Below, one piece after another: positions 43,068 to 52,306 of a stretch of 64,000 nt of DNA (the stretch's first letter is position 1; each line of letters opens with the position of its first letter). The DNA comes from Sandaracinus amylolyticus (GTDB lineage: Bacteria; Myxococcota_A; Polyangia; Polyangiales; Sandaracinaceae): the NCBI RefSeq assembly GCF_000737325.1, contig NZ_CP011125.1, positions 7,130,001 to 7,194,000 on the forward strand, given 5' to 3'. Both the position numbers and the translations under genes were made by a program. Under the pieces are notes generated by a model. The model was not told the DNA's origin. It saw nothing but the letters and a program-made list of their open reading frames with translations, and searched no databases.

Positions 43068-46000
43068 ATGGTGCGTTTCGATCGGCGGGCCCGCGCGGCT
43101 CGGCCGCGACGGACGATGCTGCTCGCGTGGACGATCGGCGGGATCGCGCTGCTGCTCGATGGGTGCCCGACGCCCGCGAGCAACCCACGCGCGAGCACGA
43201 CCGCCGCGAGCGCACACGAGCACGATCACTTCGTCGCGATCGAGGGCCACACGCCGCGCGAGATCGATCACCAGGCGCTGATCCGCGACGCGCTCGCGGG
43301 CGTGCCCGAGACCGACGACGGATCGATCGAGCATCGCGTCCCGGTGCGGCGCATCGCGATCCCGCATCCGCCGCGTGGCGGCAACGCGCGCTTCGACTGG
43401 GGCGGTGGACGACGCGGCTGGATCACCGCGCTGCCGAGCGAAGAGCTGCTCACGTCGGCGGCGTACGCGAACGGGCGCGTGTTCCTCGGCGGCGGCTTTG
43501 CCAGCCATCGTTTCTTCGCGCTCGACGCGTACGACGGCGAGCTCGCGTGGTCCGTCGCCGCGCCCGACGGCGGACCGAGCGCTGCGATCGTCGCGAACGA
43601 TCGCGTGATCTTCAACACCGAGAGCTGCACGCTCTTCGTCGCCGACGCGGGCACGGGCGAGATCCGCTGGAGCCGCTGGCTCGGCGATCCCCTGATGAGC
43701 CAGCCTGCGGCCGCCGGCGGGCTCGTCGTGTCGGCGTATCCCGCGGACGGCGCCTACCGCTTCGGCGCGTTCCGCCTCGACGACGGCGAGCCGGTGTGGT
43801 CGACGGCGATCCCCGCCGACGTCATCCAGGCGCCGCAGATCGTCGGCGACTCGGTCTACTTCGCGACGATGGACGGCAGCGTGCTCGAGCTCGCGCTGCG
43901 GACCGGCGAGGTGCGCTGGTCGCGCGACGTCGGCGCGTCGAGCGCGGTGTGGGTCGATCGCGGATCGGTGCTGCTCGCGCGCCGTGTCGACATGCAGGAG
44001 CAGATCGTCGTGCTCTCCGCGCGCGACGGACGCGTCGCGCGCACGGGCGATCGGTTCGCCGCTCCGTACCTCTCGGGCCAGAGCCGCGATCGCGCGCTGG
44101 TGCACGCACAAGCGGGCGCGTGGGGCAACTTCCAGCACGGCGATCACCTCGGGCTGCGCAACGTCGCGGCGGGCTGGGCGTTCCAGGGATCGACGCCGAC
44201 GGTCGCCGACGGTCGTGCGTACTTCGCGATCGGTGATGCGATCCTCGCGCGCGCGATCGACACCGGCGAAGAGGTGTGGCGCCGCACGTATGCGCGCGCC
44301 GGAGGCGCGCAGGCGCTGAGCCCGCCGGCGATCGTCGGATCGCTGCTGGTGTTCGGCACCGTCGACGGTCAGCTCGTCGCGACCGACGTCGACACGGGCA
44401 TGACGATCTGGGCGTACGAGATCGGCGAGCCGATCGTGTTCCAGCCGATCGTCGCGCAGGGCTGGGTCTACGCGACCACCGCGCGAGGCAACGTGATCGG
44501 CCTCGAGGTCGGCGACGCGATGCTCGATGGCTGGCACATGTGGGGCGGCAACGAGCGCCACGCGGGCCCGGTCGAGACCGCGGGCACCGTCGATCCCGCG
44601 CTGCTCGCGAGCCTCGCGCGCCCGACGCGCGGGACGCTGCGCGCCGTCGCGCCCGCGGTCGCCGAGCCCGACGTCGATGGTGACGAAGGCGAGGTCGCGA
44701 GCGACGCGACGCCCGCCGCGATCCCGCCGCCCGCGCCCGAGCGCGATCTGCCGCTGCGCCGCACGTCGATCGACGCGCGCGTCTCGGGGTTCGTCGCCGA
44801 GGTCGAGGTCACTCAGGAGTTCGTCAACGACGGCGACGCGCCGATCGAGGCGGTCTATCTCTTCCCGCTGCCCGTCGACGCCGCGGTGGACGCGATGGAG
44901 ATGCGCATCGGCGAGCGCGTGGTCCGCGGGCGCATCCAGGGGCGCTCGCAGGCACGCCGCACCTACGAGGAAGCGCGCGCGACCGGACGGCGCGCGGCAT
45001 TGTTGGAGCAGCAACGACCCGACCTGTTCGCGCAGCGCGTCGCGAACCTCATGCCCGGTGATCGCATCGAGGTGCGCCTGCGCTTCGTGCAGCCGCTGCC
45101 CTTCGAGTCGGGTCGCTACGAATTCGCGTTCCCGCTCGCGGCGCCGCGCCGCTTCGATCCGAGCGATGCGAGCGCCGTCGCGCAGCAGCCCGAGGAGCCC
45201 GACGCGCGCGCCATCTCGATGTCGCTCGCGATCGACGCCGGCCTCCCGATCGGCACGATCGAGTCGCCGACCCACGACGTCGCGATCGAGCGCGGCGCGC
45301 GCCCGTCGATCGCGAGCGTGCGGCTCGAGGGCGAGCGGGTCCCGAACCGCGACTTCGTGCTGCGCTACACGCTGGGCGGCGACGCGCCGCGCGCGACGGT
45401 GCTCGCACATCGCGGCGCGGAGGAAGGCTGGCTCACGCTGCTCGTGCAGCCGCCCGACGCGCCTGCCGACGAGACGATCGCGCCGCGTGATCTCGTGTTC
45501 GTCGTCGACGCGTCGAGCTCGATGCGCGGCCGTCCGAGCGAGCAGGCGCGCGCGCTGGTGCATCGTGCGATCGGCGCGCTCCGCGCGGGCGACACCGTCG
45601 ACGTGATCGGCTTCGCGGATCGTGTGGTGCGGATGGGCGAGCACGCCGCGGGTGATGCCGACGCGACGGCGCGCGCGGACGAGTTCCTCGCGCAGCTGCG
45701 CACCGTCGGCGCGACGCGCATGGTCCCGGCGATCGAGGAGGCGCTCGATCGTGCGAACGCCGCGAGCGTGCGTGCGCCCGGCCGCGTGCCGCTCGTGGTG
45801 CTCGTCACCGACGGCTACATCGCGAACGAAGCGGAGGTGCTCCGCGCGATCGCGACGCACCTCGGCGCGAGCCGCGTGTACGCGCTCGGCGTGGGGAGCT
45901 CGCCGAACCGGTTCCTGCTCGAGCGCAGCGCGGAGGTCGGGCGCGGTCGCGCGCTGATCACGACGCTCGGCGAGGACGCGGCGCGCGCAGCCGATCGCTT

Positions 46001-47042
46001 CCACGCGTGGATCGATCGTCCGGTGTTCACCGACGTCGAGATCGACTGGGGCGGGCTCGACGTGCAGGACGTCCATCCGACGCGCGTCCCCGATCTCTTC
46101 GCGGACCGCCCGGTGGTCGTGAACGCGCGCTTCGTGCGCGGCGGGCGCGCGACGGTGCGCGTGCGCGGATCGGTGAACGGCCGTCGCCACGAGCGCGCGA
46201 TCGACGTGACGCTTCCGAGCGAGCCCACGCCCGATGGTCCGCATGCATCGCAGGAGTCGCTCTGGGCGCGCGCGGCGATCGGGGATCGCATTCGTCGTCT
46301 CGAGGTGCGCGACGACGAGGATCTCGTGCGCGAGGTGACCGAGCTCGGCCTCGCGCACCACGTCGTGACGCCGTTCACCTCGTTCGTCGCGGTCGAGGAG
46401 ACGCCGGCCGAGCCGAGCGAAGGCGAGCCCGAGGCCGAGGTGCGCGCGACCGTGAGCCCGGCGCGCGCGCTGCCGGGCGACCCCGAGATCCGCATCCCCG
46501 CGCCGCCCGACGCGCGCGCGGTCACGGTGATCCTGCCGTTCGGCGAGACGATCGACGCGCGCTGGGAGCCCGCGATCGATCGCTGGACCGCTCGCTTCCT
46601 CATCCCGCGCGACGCCGCCGAGGGCACGTTCCCGATCGAGATCCTCGTCACGCACGCGGACGGGCACGCGGAGGAGCTGCGCGTCTTCTACACCGTCGAC
46701 GCGAGCGCGCCCGAGGTGGCGATCGAGCTCGACGGCGAGGCGCGCCCCGGCGCGACGATCACGGTGCGCGCGCGGCAGGTGATCACCGAGGCGGATCTCG
46801 CGCAGGTGGGACGGCGCGCGATCGATCCGCAGCGCGCGCAGCTCCTCGCCGACGTGCGGCGCGTCGAGGTGCGCGCGCCCGGCGGTGCTCCGGTCGCGCT
46901 CGTGCTCACCGGACCCGGCACGTGGGAGGGCGCGCTGCGCGTGCCCGACGACGCCGAGGGCACGATGACGCTCGAGCTGTTCGTCGCGGACCTCGCCGCG
47001 AACGTGTCGACGCGGCGCGTGCCGGTGGAGATCGCGCGATGA
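43068..47042 (+). CDS. lipoprotein with PQQ-type propeller, VIT and VWA domains
   Basis: 1324 residues. Start ATG 43068 has GGGGAGGA upstream. Lipoprotein signal TIGGIALLLDGC. A PQQ-like beta-propeller spans about 110-490 (GRVFLGGGFASHRFFALDAYDGELAW, DSVYFATMDGSVLELALRTGEVRWS, each a Trp-ending blade). A VIT domain at about 560-690 has EVTQEFVNDGDAPIEAVYLFPLP and RRTYEEARATGRRAALLEQ. A VWA domain at about 805-985 has an intact MIDAS start VVDASSSM (Asp814, Ser816, Ser818) and VTDGYIAN. A beta-rich tail follows. VIT plus VWA is the inter-alpha-trypsin-inhibitor arrangement. It should bind a protein ligand through a metal, on the cell surface. Its stop overlaps the next ATG. Confidence 0.88.
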   Translation: MVRFDRRARAARPRRTMLLAWTIGGIALLLDGCPTPASNPRASTTAASAHEHDHFVAIEGHTPREIDHQALIRDALAGVPETDDGSIEHRVPVRRIAIPHPPRGGNARFDWGGGRRGWITALPSEELLTSAAYANGRVFLGGGFASHRFFALDAYDGELAWSVAAPDGGPSAAIVANDRVIFNTESCTLFVADAGTGEIRWSRWLGDPLMSQPAAAGGLVVSAYPADGAYRFGAFRLDDGEPVWSTAIPADVIQAPQIVGDSVYFATMDGSVLELALRTGEVRWSRDVGASSAVWVDRGSVLLARRVDMQEQIVVLSARDGRVARTGDRFAAPYLSGQSRDRALVHAQAGAWGNFQHGDHLGLRNVAAGWAFQGSTPTVADGRAYFAIGDAILARAIDTGEEVWRRTYARAGGAQALSPPAIVGSLLVFGTVDGQLVATDVDTGMTIWAYEIGEPIVFQPIVAQGWVYATTARGNVIGLEVGDAMLDGWHMWGGNERHAGPVETAGTVDPALLASLARPTRGTLRAVAPAVAEPDVDGDEGEVASDATPAAIPPPAPERDLPLRRTSIDARVSGFVAEVEVTQEFVNDGDAPIEAVYLFPLPVDAAVDAMEMRIGERVVRGRIQGRSQARRTYEEARATGRRAALLEQQRPDLFAQRVANLMPGDRIEVRLRFVQPLPFESGRYEFAFPLAAPRRFDPSDASAVAQQPEEPDARAISMSLAIDAGLPIGTIESPTHDVAIERGARPSIASVRLEGERVPNRDFVLRYTLGGDAPRATVLAHRGAEEGWLTLLVQPPDAPADETIAPRDLVFVVDASSSMRGRPSEQARALVHRAIGALRAGDTVDVIGFADRVVRMGEHAAGDADATARADEFLAQLRTVGATRMVPAIEEALDRANAASVRAPGRVPLVVLVTDGYIANEAEVLRAIATHLGASRVYALGVGSSPNRFLLERSAEVGRGRALITTLGEDAARAADRFHAWIDRPVFTDVEIDWGGLDVQDVHPTRVPDLFADRPVVVNARFVRGGRATVRVRGSVNGRRHERAIDVTLPSEPTPDGPHASQESLWARAAIGDRIRRLEVRDDEDLVREVTELGLAHHVVTPFTSFVAVEETPAEPSEGEPEAEVRATVSPARALPGDPEIRIPAPPDARAVTVILPFGETIDARWEPAIDRWTARFLIPRDAAEGTFPIEILVTHADGHAEELRVFYTVDASAPEVAIELDGEARPGATITVRARQVITEADLAQVGRRAIDPQRAQLLADVRRVEVRAPGGAPVALVLTGPGTWEGALRVPDDAEGTMTLELFVADLAANVSTRRVPVEIAR

Positions 47043-48838
47043 GGCTCGTCGTCGTCGTCGCCGTGCTCGCGCTCGCATGCGTCGCGCGCGCGCAGCCGCG
47101 GCTCGAGGTGGTCGAGACGATCGGCGCGACGGGCGACGTCCACGACGTCGCGGTGATGCCCGACGGACGCGTGCTCGCCGCGACGTCGGGGGGGCTCGTC
47201 GTGATCGAAGGCGGGCGCGTGGCGCGCACGATCACGAGCGCGGACGGCCTGCCGGGCACGCGCCTCCGCGCGCTCGACGTGATCGACGGTGCGATCTGGG
47301 CGGCGTCGATCGAGGGCGTCGCCGAGCTCGACGGCGCGCTGAGCGTGACGCGCACGATCGCGATCGCGCGCGCGCGCCGCGTCGTCCGCGCGCACGGCGC
47401 GCTCTGGATCGCGACCTACGGGGACGGGCTCTTCCGTGTGCGCGACGGCGCGCCCGAGCCGGTGACGCTCGGCAGCGATCCGGCCTACGCACGACAGACC
47501 GACGCGCTCGCGCGACCCGATGGGCTGTGGATCGCGACCGCGGGGCGCGGAGTGGTGCGGCTCGACGCGAACGGCGTGATCCGCGGGCGTATCCGCCAGG
47601 CGCAGGGCCTATCCCACGATCTCGTGTGGGACCTCGAGCCCGACGGAGACGACGTGCTCGTGGCGACGCTCGCCGGCGTGTCGCGTGTGACGGCGGACGG
47701 AGCGATCACGGCGCGCGCCGACGAGACGCGCGCGGCGCAGCGGCTCGCGGTGCGTGACGTTCGGACGATTCGTCGCGCTGGTGCTCGCACGATCGTCGCG
47801 AGCTGGGGCGGTGGCGTCGCGGAGCTCGACGGCTCGCGCGCGCGTCCGGTCCGAGGCGCGTCGACGCGCGCACGCGCGGTCGTCGCGCAGGGCGACCTCA
47901 CGTGGATCGCCGACGACGCGGGCCTGACGCGCGTCGAGCGCGGTGTCGCGCAGCGCGTGCTCGGTGGCGGGCTGCCCAGCGCGGATCTCACCGCGCTGGC
48001 GCGCTTCGAGGGCGCGATCTGGATCGGCACGTTCGATCGCGGCCTCGCGCGGATGGACGCGAGCGGACGCATCGAGCCGGTGCGCGTCGCGATCGATCGC
48101 TGGCGCGTCGATCCGCGCATCAACGATCTCGCGGTGACGCGGGGCGCGGAGGGCGCGCGCCTGTGGATCGCGACCGACCGTGGGCTGTTCGTGCACGACG
48201 GTCGCCGCTTCGTGCCGATCGACGATCCCGAGGGCCCGGGCGATGGGCACGTGACCGCGCTGCACGTCGATCGACACGGCGCGCTCTGGGCTGCGACCTC
48301 GCGCGTGCTCGCGCGCCGCGACGGTGATCGCTGGCAGCGGTGGAGCGGTGACGACGCGATGCCGATCGCACAGCTGCACGCGGTGACCACCGACGCGCGC
48401 GGGACGGTGTGGGTCGGGAGCCTCCACGGGCTCTTGCGCTTCGACCCGAGCACGGGTCGCTTCGCGCGCGAGTCGGTGGCGACCGGTGCGCTGCCGGTCG
48501 ACTGGGTGACCGCGGTCGCGCCGTGGCGCGGCGGGCTGCTCGCGGGCACCTATCACGGCGGGCTCGTGACCCACACGAGCGGGCGCTTCGTGATCGAGCG
48601 CGAGGGCGCGACGCTGCCCTGTGGATGGATCAACCCCCACGCGATCGAGACGCGCGGCGAGCGCGCGTGGGTGGGCACGCTCGAGGGCGGTCTGCTCGTC
48701 GGCGCGCCCGGCGCGTGGTCGCGTATCGGGCGCGACGAGGGCATGCCGGGCGACGACGTGACCGACGTGCTCGCGATCGACGAGCACGAGGCGTGGATCG
48801 CGACGCGTGCGGGGCTCGCGCGCGTGCGCGTCGAGTGA
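47039..48838 (+). CDS. secreted two-component-regulator-type beta-propeller
   Basis: 599 residues. Signal peptide ending ACVARAQ. About a dozen repeats of the sensor-propeller type (Reg_prop): GRVLAATSGGLVVIE, GALWIATYGDGLFRV, GLWIATAGRGVVRLD, GAIWIGTFDRGLARMD, GTVWVGSLHGLLRFDPSTG, RAWVGTLEGGLLVG, AWIATRAGLARV. In hybrid two-component systems such propellers are the periplasmic sensor of a histidine kinase; here the protein ends with the propeller, with no membrane helix or kinase, so it is a stand-alone secreted version. The ATG overlaps the stop of the VWA gene (ATGA). The two are likely co-translated and may bind each other. Confidence 0.88.
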   Translation: MRLVVVVAVLALACVARAQPRLEVVETIGATGDVHDVAVMPDGRVLAATSGGLVVIEGGRVARTITSADGLPGTRLRALDVIDGAIWAASIEGVAELDGALSVTRTIAIARARRVVRAHGALWIATYGDGLFRVRDGAPEPVTLGSDPAYARQTDALARPDGLWIATAGRGVVRLDANGVIRGRIRQAQGLSHDLVWDLEPDGDDVLVATLAGVSRVTADGAITARADETRAAQRLAVRDVRTIRRAGARTIVASWGGGVAELDGSRARPVRGASTRARAVVAQGDLTWIADDAGLTRVERGVAQRVLGGGLPSADLTALARFEGAIWIGTFDRGLARMDASGRIEPVRVAIDRWRVDPRINDLAVTRGAEGARLWIATDRGLFVHDGRRFVPIDDPEGPGDGHVTALHVDRHGALWAATSRVLARRDGDRWQRWSGDDAMPIAQLHAVTTDARGTVWVGSLHGLLRFDPSTGRFARESVATGALPVDWVTAVAPWRGGLLAGTYHGGLVTHTSGRFVIEREGATLPCGWINPHAIETRGERAWVGTLEGGLLVGAPGAWSRIGRDEGMPGDDVTDVLAIDEHEAWIATRAGLARVRVE

Positions 48839-51382
48839 TCAGCCGCGCACCACCGGCACCTGCGCGTCGAGCAGATAACCCTCTTCCACCGTCTTCACGA
48901 CGTCGCGCAGGCCCATCTTGCGCAGCGTGGAGATCGCGACGCGCACGCGGTGCGCGCCCGCATCGGCGCGCATCTTCTCGCCCGGCCAGCCCGCTTCGAT
49001 CAGCACGTCCCACGAGACCGCGCGCCCCGGCGCGCTCGCGTGCTCGAGCGCGAGCCGATCGAGGATGCGCCGCAGCGGCTTGCGCGTCGCGAGCTCTACG
49101 CGCGCTCCATCGCCGACGCGGAACCACGAGCCCGCATCGCCGATCCGGAGCGCGTCCGCGCGCTCCGGAGGCTGCGATCGTGCGCTCGGCGCGCGGAGCC
49201 GCGCGATCAACGTCATCGCGAGCGACGCCGACGCGTCGCGCTCGAGCGCCGAGCCGACGCTCGCCTCCACGGCGTCGACCAGCGTCCAGAGCGAGGCGTC
49301 GGTCGCGCTCGTGATCCGAGCCCTCGCCGCCACGAGGAGCGCGCGCGCCGCGGCGTCGCGACCGGCGAGCGTCTCGATGCGCGCGAGCACGCACGTGAAG
49401 AAGACCTCGAGCGCCGCGTCGCCGTCCTCCAGCGCCGCGCGAGCGCCTTGCACGAGCAGGCGCGCCTCCGCGCGATCACCGCGCTCCGCGTGGACCACGC
49501 CGAGCAGACCGGCGACGATCGCCTCGAGCGTCACGAAGCCACCGGTCGCGAGCTCCGCGATCGCGTCTCGATACGCCCTCTCCGCACCGTCGACGCGGCC
49601 CTCGAGGTGATCGGCGAGACCGCACAACGCTCGCGCGACCGCGTGCCCGCGACGATCGTGGAGCGCCCCCGCGAGCTCACGGGCGACCGCGAGGTGCGCG
49701 CGCGCATCGTCGAGGCGTCCGTCCGAGAGCTCCACGAGCGCGAGCCTTCGCCGGATCGTGCCCTCGAGCTGGACGGAGCGGCCCGCACGCGCCCGCGCGC
49801 GCTCGAGCGCGTCACGCGTCGCCTCGCGATCACCGCGTGCCCGACCGAGCGCTGCGCGCGCGATCCACCCTCGCGCCGCGGCGCCGGGATCGCCGATCGC
49901 GATCGCACGATCGATCGCGGACGAAGCGCGCTCGAGGTCTCCGCGCTGCGCCGCGATGCGCGAGACCGCGAGCAGCGCGTGCGCCTCGACGGCCGCATCG
50001 CCGGTGTGATGCGCGAGCACGAGCGCCTCACCGAGATCCCGCTCCGCGCCCGTCACGTCGCCTCGCTGTCGTCGCAGCGCGCCGCGCACCAGGAGGCCGC
50101 GCGCCTGCAGCCGCGGATCGGCGCCCGAGCCCGCCGTGACCTCGAGCGCGCGCTCGAGGTGTCGCGCGTAGAGCTCGAGCGGTCCGCGCACCGAGAGCAC
50201 CGGCGCGAGCGCGACCAATGCGCGCAGCGCGAGCTCCGCGATCCGCGCGCTCACCGTGCCGCGACCGAGGATGCGCTCCACCACCGCGAGCAGGTTCTCG
50301 CGCTCGAGCGCGAGCCGTGCGCGGGCCTCGTCGCCGTCGCGCGTCTCCACGCTCGCCGCCCAGAGCTCGGCCTGCTCGACGAAGTGCTTCGCGTGGCGCG
50401 CCTCGAGGTCGCGCGCGCCCTCACCGACGCCGCGCGTCGCGTACGCGCGCACGCTCTCGTACAGCGAGAGCCGCAGCTCGCCGTGCTCGATCGACTGCGC
50501 GCGGATCATCGACTTCGCGCGCAGCGCGGCGACCACGTCGATCACCGCAGGCGCGCCGGGCGCGCTCGTCACGACGACGGCCTCCGCCGCGTCGATCCCG
50601 AACCCACCGCGGAACACCGTGCACTGCGCGAGCACGTCGCGCTCCCAGGGCTCGAGGATCTCCCACGACCACGCGAGAGACGCCTCGAGCGCGCCGTGGC
50701 GCCCGCCCCTTCCGGGGCGTCGCAGGATCTCGAAGCGGCTCCGCAGCCGATGCAGCAGCGCGGCCGGTCCCATCACCGCGAGGCGCGCGGCGGCGAGCTC
50801 GATCGCGAGCGGCACGCGATCGAGCTCGCGCACGATCTCCGCGAGCACCCTCCGCTCGTCATCGCTCGGCGCGTAGCCGTGCCGCTGCGCGCGCGCCGCA
50901 TCGACGAACAGCGCGATCGCATCGTCGTCGGTCGCGAGAGGCCCGACCTCGTACGCGATCTCGCCCGCCATCTGGAGCCGCTCGCGCGAGACCGCGAGCA
51001 CCACGAGCTCGGGCGCCGCCGCGAGCCACTCCGCGATGCGCGCCGCCGCGCCGGGAACGCGATCGAGCGGATCGAGCACCAGGCGAAGCGGACCTCGCGC
51101 GGCGATCGCGCGCGCGGGCCACGACGTCCCGCGCGTCTTTCCGCCCGGTCCGGCGTCGAGCGACGACGCGACGACGTCCGCGAGCGCCTCGACGCTCGTC
51201 GCATCGTCGAGATCGCAGAGCACGACGTCGAGATCGCCTGCCGACACGCGCTGCGCGAGCGCGCTCTTCCCGATGCCGCCGAGGCCCGTGATCGTGACCA
51301 AGCGCTCGCCGCGGGCGAGCAACGCCTCGACCTCCGCGAGCTCGCGCGCGCGGCCCACGAACGCTTCGGAAGGAGGCGGCAT
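48839..51382 (-). CDS. STAND ATPase regulator: NB-ARC-like, TPR, winged helix
   Basis: 847 residues. P-loop GLGGIGKS (33-40) near the N-terminus, then Walker-B-like LRLVLDPLDRV and the LPLAIELAAARL-type helix (VPLAIELAAARLAVMG) of the AfsR/NB-ARC class. TPR-like helices fill about 340-690 (RRQRGDVTGAERDLGEALVLAHHTGD, ALERARARAGRSVQLEGTI). The last 90 residues are a winged-helix DNA-binding domain of OmpR type (AVSWDVLIEAGWPGEKM, VRVAISTLRKMGLRDVV, EEGYLLD), here at the C-terminus rather than the usual N-terminus. Likely an ATP-switched activator. It converges on the propeller gene with no gap, and is divergent from the TetR-regulated hydrolase. Confidence 0.87.
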   Translation of the reverse strand: MPPPSEAFVGRARELAEVEALLARGERLVTITGLGGIGKSALAQRVSAGDLDVVLCDLDDATSVEALADVVASSLDAGPGGKTRGTSWPARAIAARGPLRLVLDPLDRVPGAAARIAEWLAAAPELVVLAVSRERLQMAGEIAYEVGPLATDDDAIALFVDAARAQRHGYAPSDDERRVLAEIVRELDRVPLAIELAAARLAVMGPAALLHRLRSRFEILRRPGRGGRHGALEASLAWSWEILEPWERDVLAQCTVFRGGFGIDAAEAVVVTSAPGAPAVIDVVAALRAKSMIRAQSIEHGELRLSLYESVRAYATRGVGEGARDLEARHAKHFVEQAELWAASVETRDGDEARARLALERENLLAVVERILGRGTVSARIAELALRALVALAPVLSVRGPLELYARHLERALEVTAGSGADPRLQARGLLVRGALRRQRGDVTGAERDLGEALVLAHHTGDAAVEAHALLAVSRIAAQRGDLERASSAIDRAIAIGDPGAAARGWIARAALGRARGDREATRDALERARARAGRSVQLEGTIRRRLALVELSDGRLDDARAHLAVARELAGALHDRRGHAVARALCGLADHLEGRVDGAERAYRDAIAELATGGFVTLEAIVAGLLGVVHAERGDRAEARLLVQGARAALEDGDAALEVFFTCVLARIETLAGRDAAARALLVAARARITSATDASLWTLVDAVEASVGSALERDASASLAMTLIARLRAPSARSQPPERADALRIGDAGSWFRVGDGARVELATRKPLRRILDRLALEHASAPGRAVSWDVLIEAGWPGEKMRADAGAHRVRVAISTLRKMGLRDVVKTVEEGYLLDAQVPVVRG

Positions 51383-51428
51383 GCGGCCCGCAGTCTACGT
51401 CCGGCGCACGTCGTTCTTTCGCCCGCGC

Positions 51429-51461
51429 TTGACGCTAACACCGTTAGCTAACATCATTAGC
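51429..51461 (+). promoter_or_regulatory. tandem TetR-type operators over the hydrolase promoter
   Basis: GCTAAC-ACC-GTTAGC (51434-51448, perfect) and GCTAAC-ATC-ATTAGC (51447-51461, one base off) overlap by 2 bp, centres 13 bp apart. The element sits between a TTGACG (51429-51434) and the ATG at 51464, with TAACAT (51449-51454) as a possible -10. The TAACAC-cGTTA form is like known TetR/AcrR operators. No Shine-Dalgarno is present. Confidence 0.7.
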
Positions 51462-51463
51462 TC

Positions 51464-52306
51464 ATGACCACGACACACTTCGCGCAGCGCTCGGAAGGCC
51501 GCCTCGCCTACGTCGACCAGGGCCCGTCGACCGCGCCCGCCGTCCTCTGTCTCCCGTCGCTCGGCGACACCCGCGCGCAGTACCGTCGCATCGCACCGCG
51601 CCTGCTCGACACCGGCGCGCGCGTGCTCGCCGCCGATCTGCGCGGCCACGGCGAGAGCGACGCGACCTTCGCGCGGCACGACGTGCGCGATCTCGCCGAC
51701 GACCTCGTCGCGGTGCTCGACGCCGCGCGCGTCGAGCGCGCGGTCATCGCGGGCAGCTCGATCTCGGGTGCGGCCGCGCTCCTGGCCGCGGCGCGCCACC
51801 CCGAGCGCATCGCGGGCCTGCTCCTGCTCGGCCCGGTCGCGCGCGACCTCCCGCTCCGGCGCGTGCTCCGCCCGCTGTTCCGCCCGCTCTTCGGAGCGCC
51901 CTGGGGCCCGACGCTGTGGAGCGCGTACTACCGATCGCTCTTCAAGCGACACGTGCCCGAGGATCTCGACGCGCACCGCGCGACGTTGCGCGCGATGCTC
52001 GGCGATCGCGCGCGCCGTCACGCGCTCGTCGAGCTCCTCCGCAGCGATCGTCGCGACGTCGAGCAGTCGATGAGCGCGGTGCGCGCGCCGGTCGCGATCG
52101 TCATGGGCAGCGCCGATCCCGACTTCCCCGATCCGCGCGCCGAGGTCGCCGCGCTCGAGCGCGCGCTCACCGCGACGCGGGTGCGCACCACGACGCTCGA
52201 AGGCGTCGGTCACTACCCGCACCTCGAAGATCCCGACGCGGTGCTCGCCGCGTATCGCGCGCTCGTCGCGGGCGCGTCGCGCACGGTCGAGGGGGTCGCG
52301 TCGTGA
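51464..52306 (+). CDS. alpha/beta hydrolase
   Basis: 280 residues. Cytoplasmic, no signal. Strand and oxyanion region VLCLPSLGDTRAQYRRIAP, ADLRGHGESDATF, nucleophile elbow VIAGSSISGAAALLAA with Ser in GSSIS rather than the usual GxSxG with Gly last, acid in GSADPDFPD and His in GVGHYPHLEDP. Substrate unknown. First of a two-gene operon with a TetR regulator whose GTG overlaps its stop; tandem operators cover its promoter. The nearest annotated analogues are esterases or haloalkane-dehalogenase-like hydrolases, which I cannot separate. Confidence 0.88.
   Translation: MTTTHFAQRSEGRLAYVDQGPSTAPAVLCLPSLGDTRAQYRRIAPRLLDTGARVLAADLRGHGESDATFARHDVRDLADDLVAVLDAARVERAVIAGSSISGAAALLAAARHPERIAGLLLLGPVARDLPLRRVLRPLFRPLFGAPWGPTLWSAYYRSLFKRHVPEDLDAHRATLRAMLGDRARRHALVELLRSDRRDVEQSMSAVRAPVAIVMGSADPDFPDPRAEVAALERALTATRVRTTTLEGVGHYPHLEDPDAVLAAYRALVAGASRTVEGVAS

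Noticed and set aside
41952-47078. 1708-codon open frame on the minus strand
   Set aside because: It is antisense to the kinase and PQQ-VIT-VWA genes. Its translation is Arg/Ala/His-rich with no domain. High GC removes stop codons in this register.
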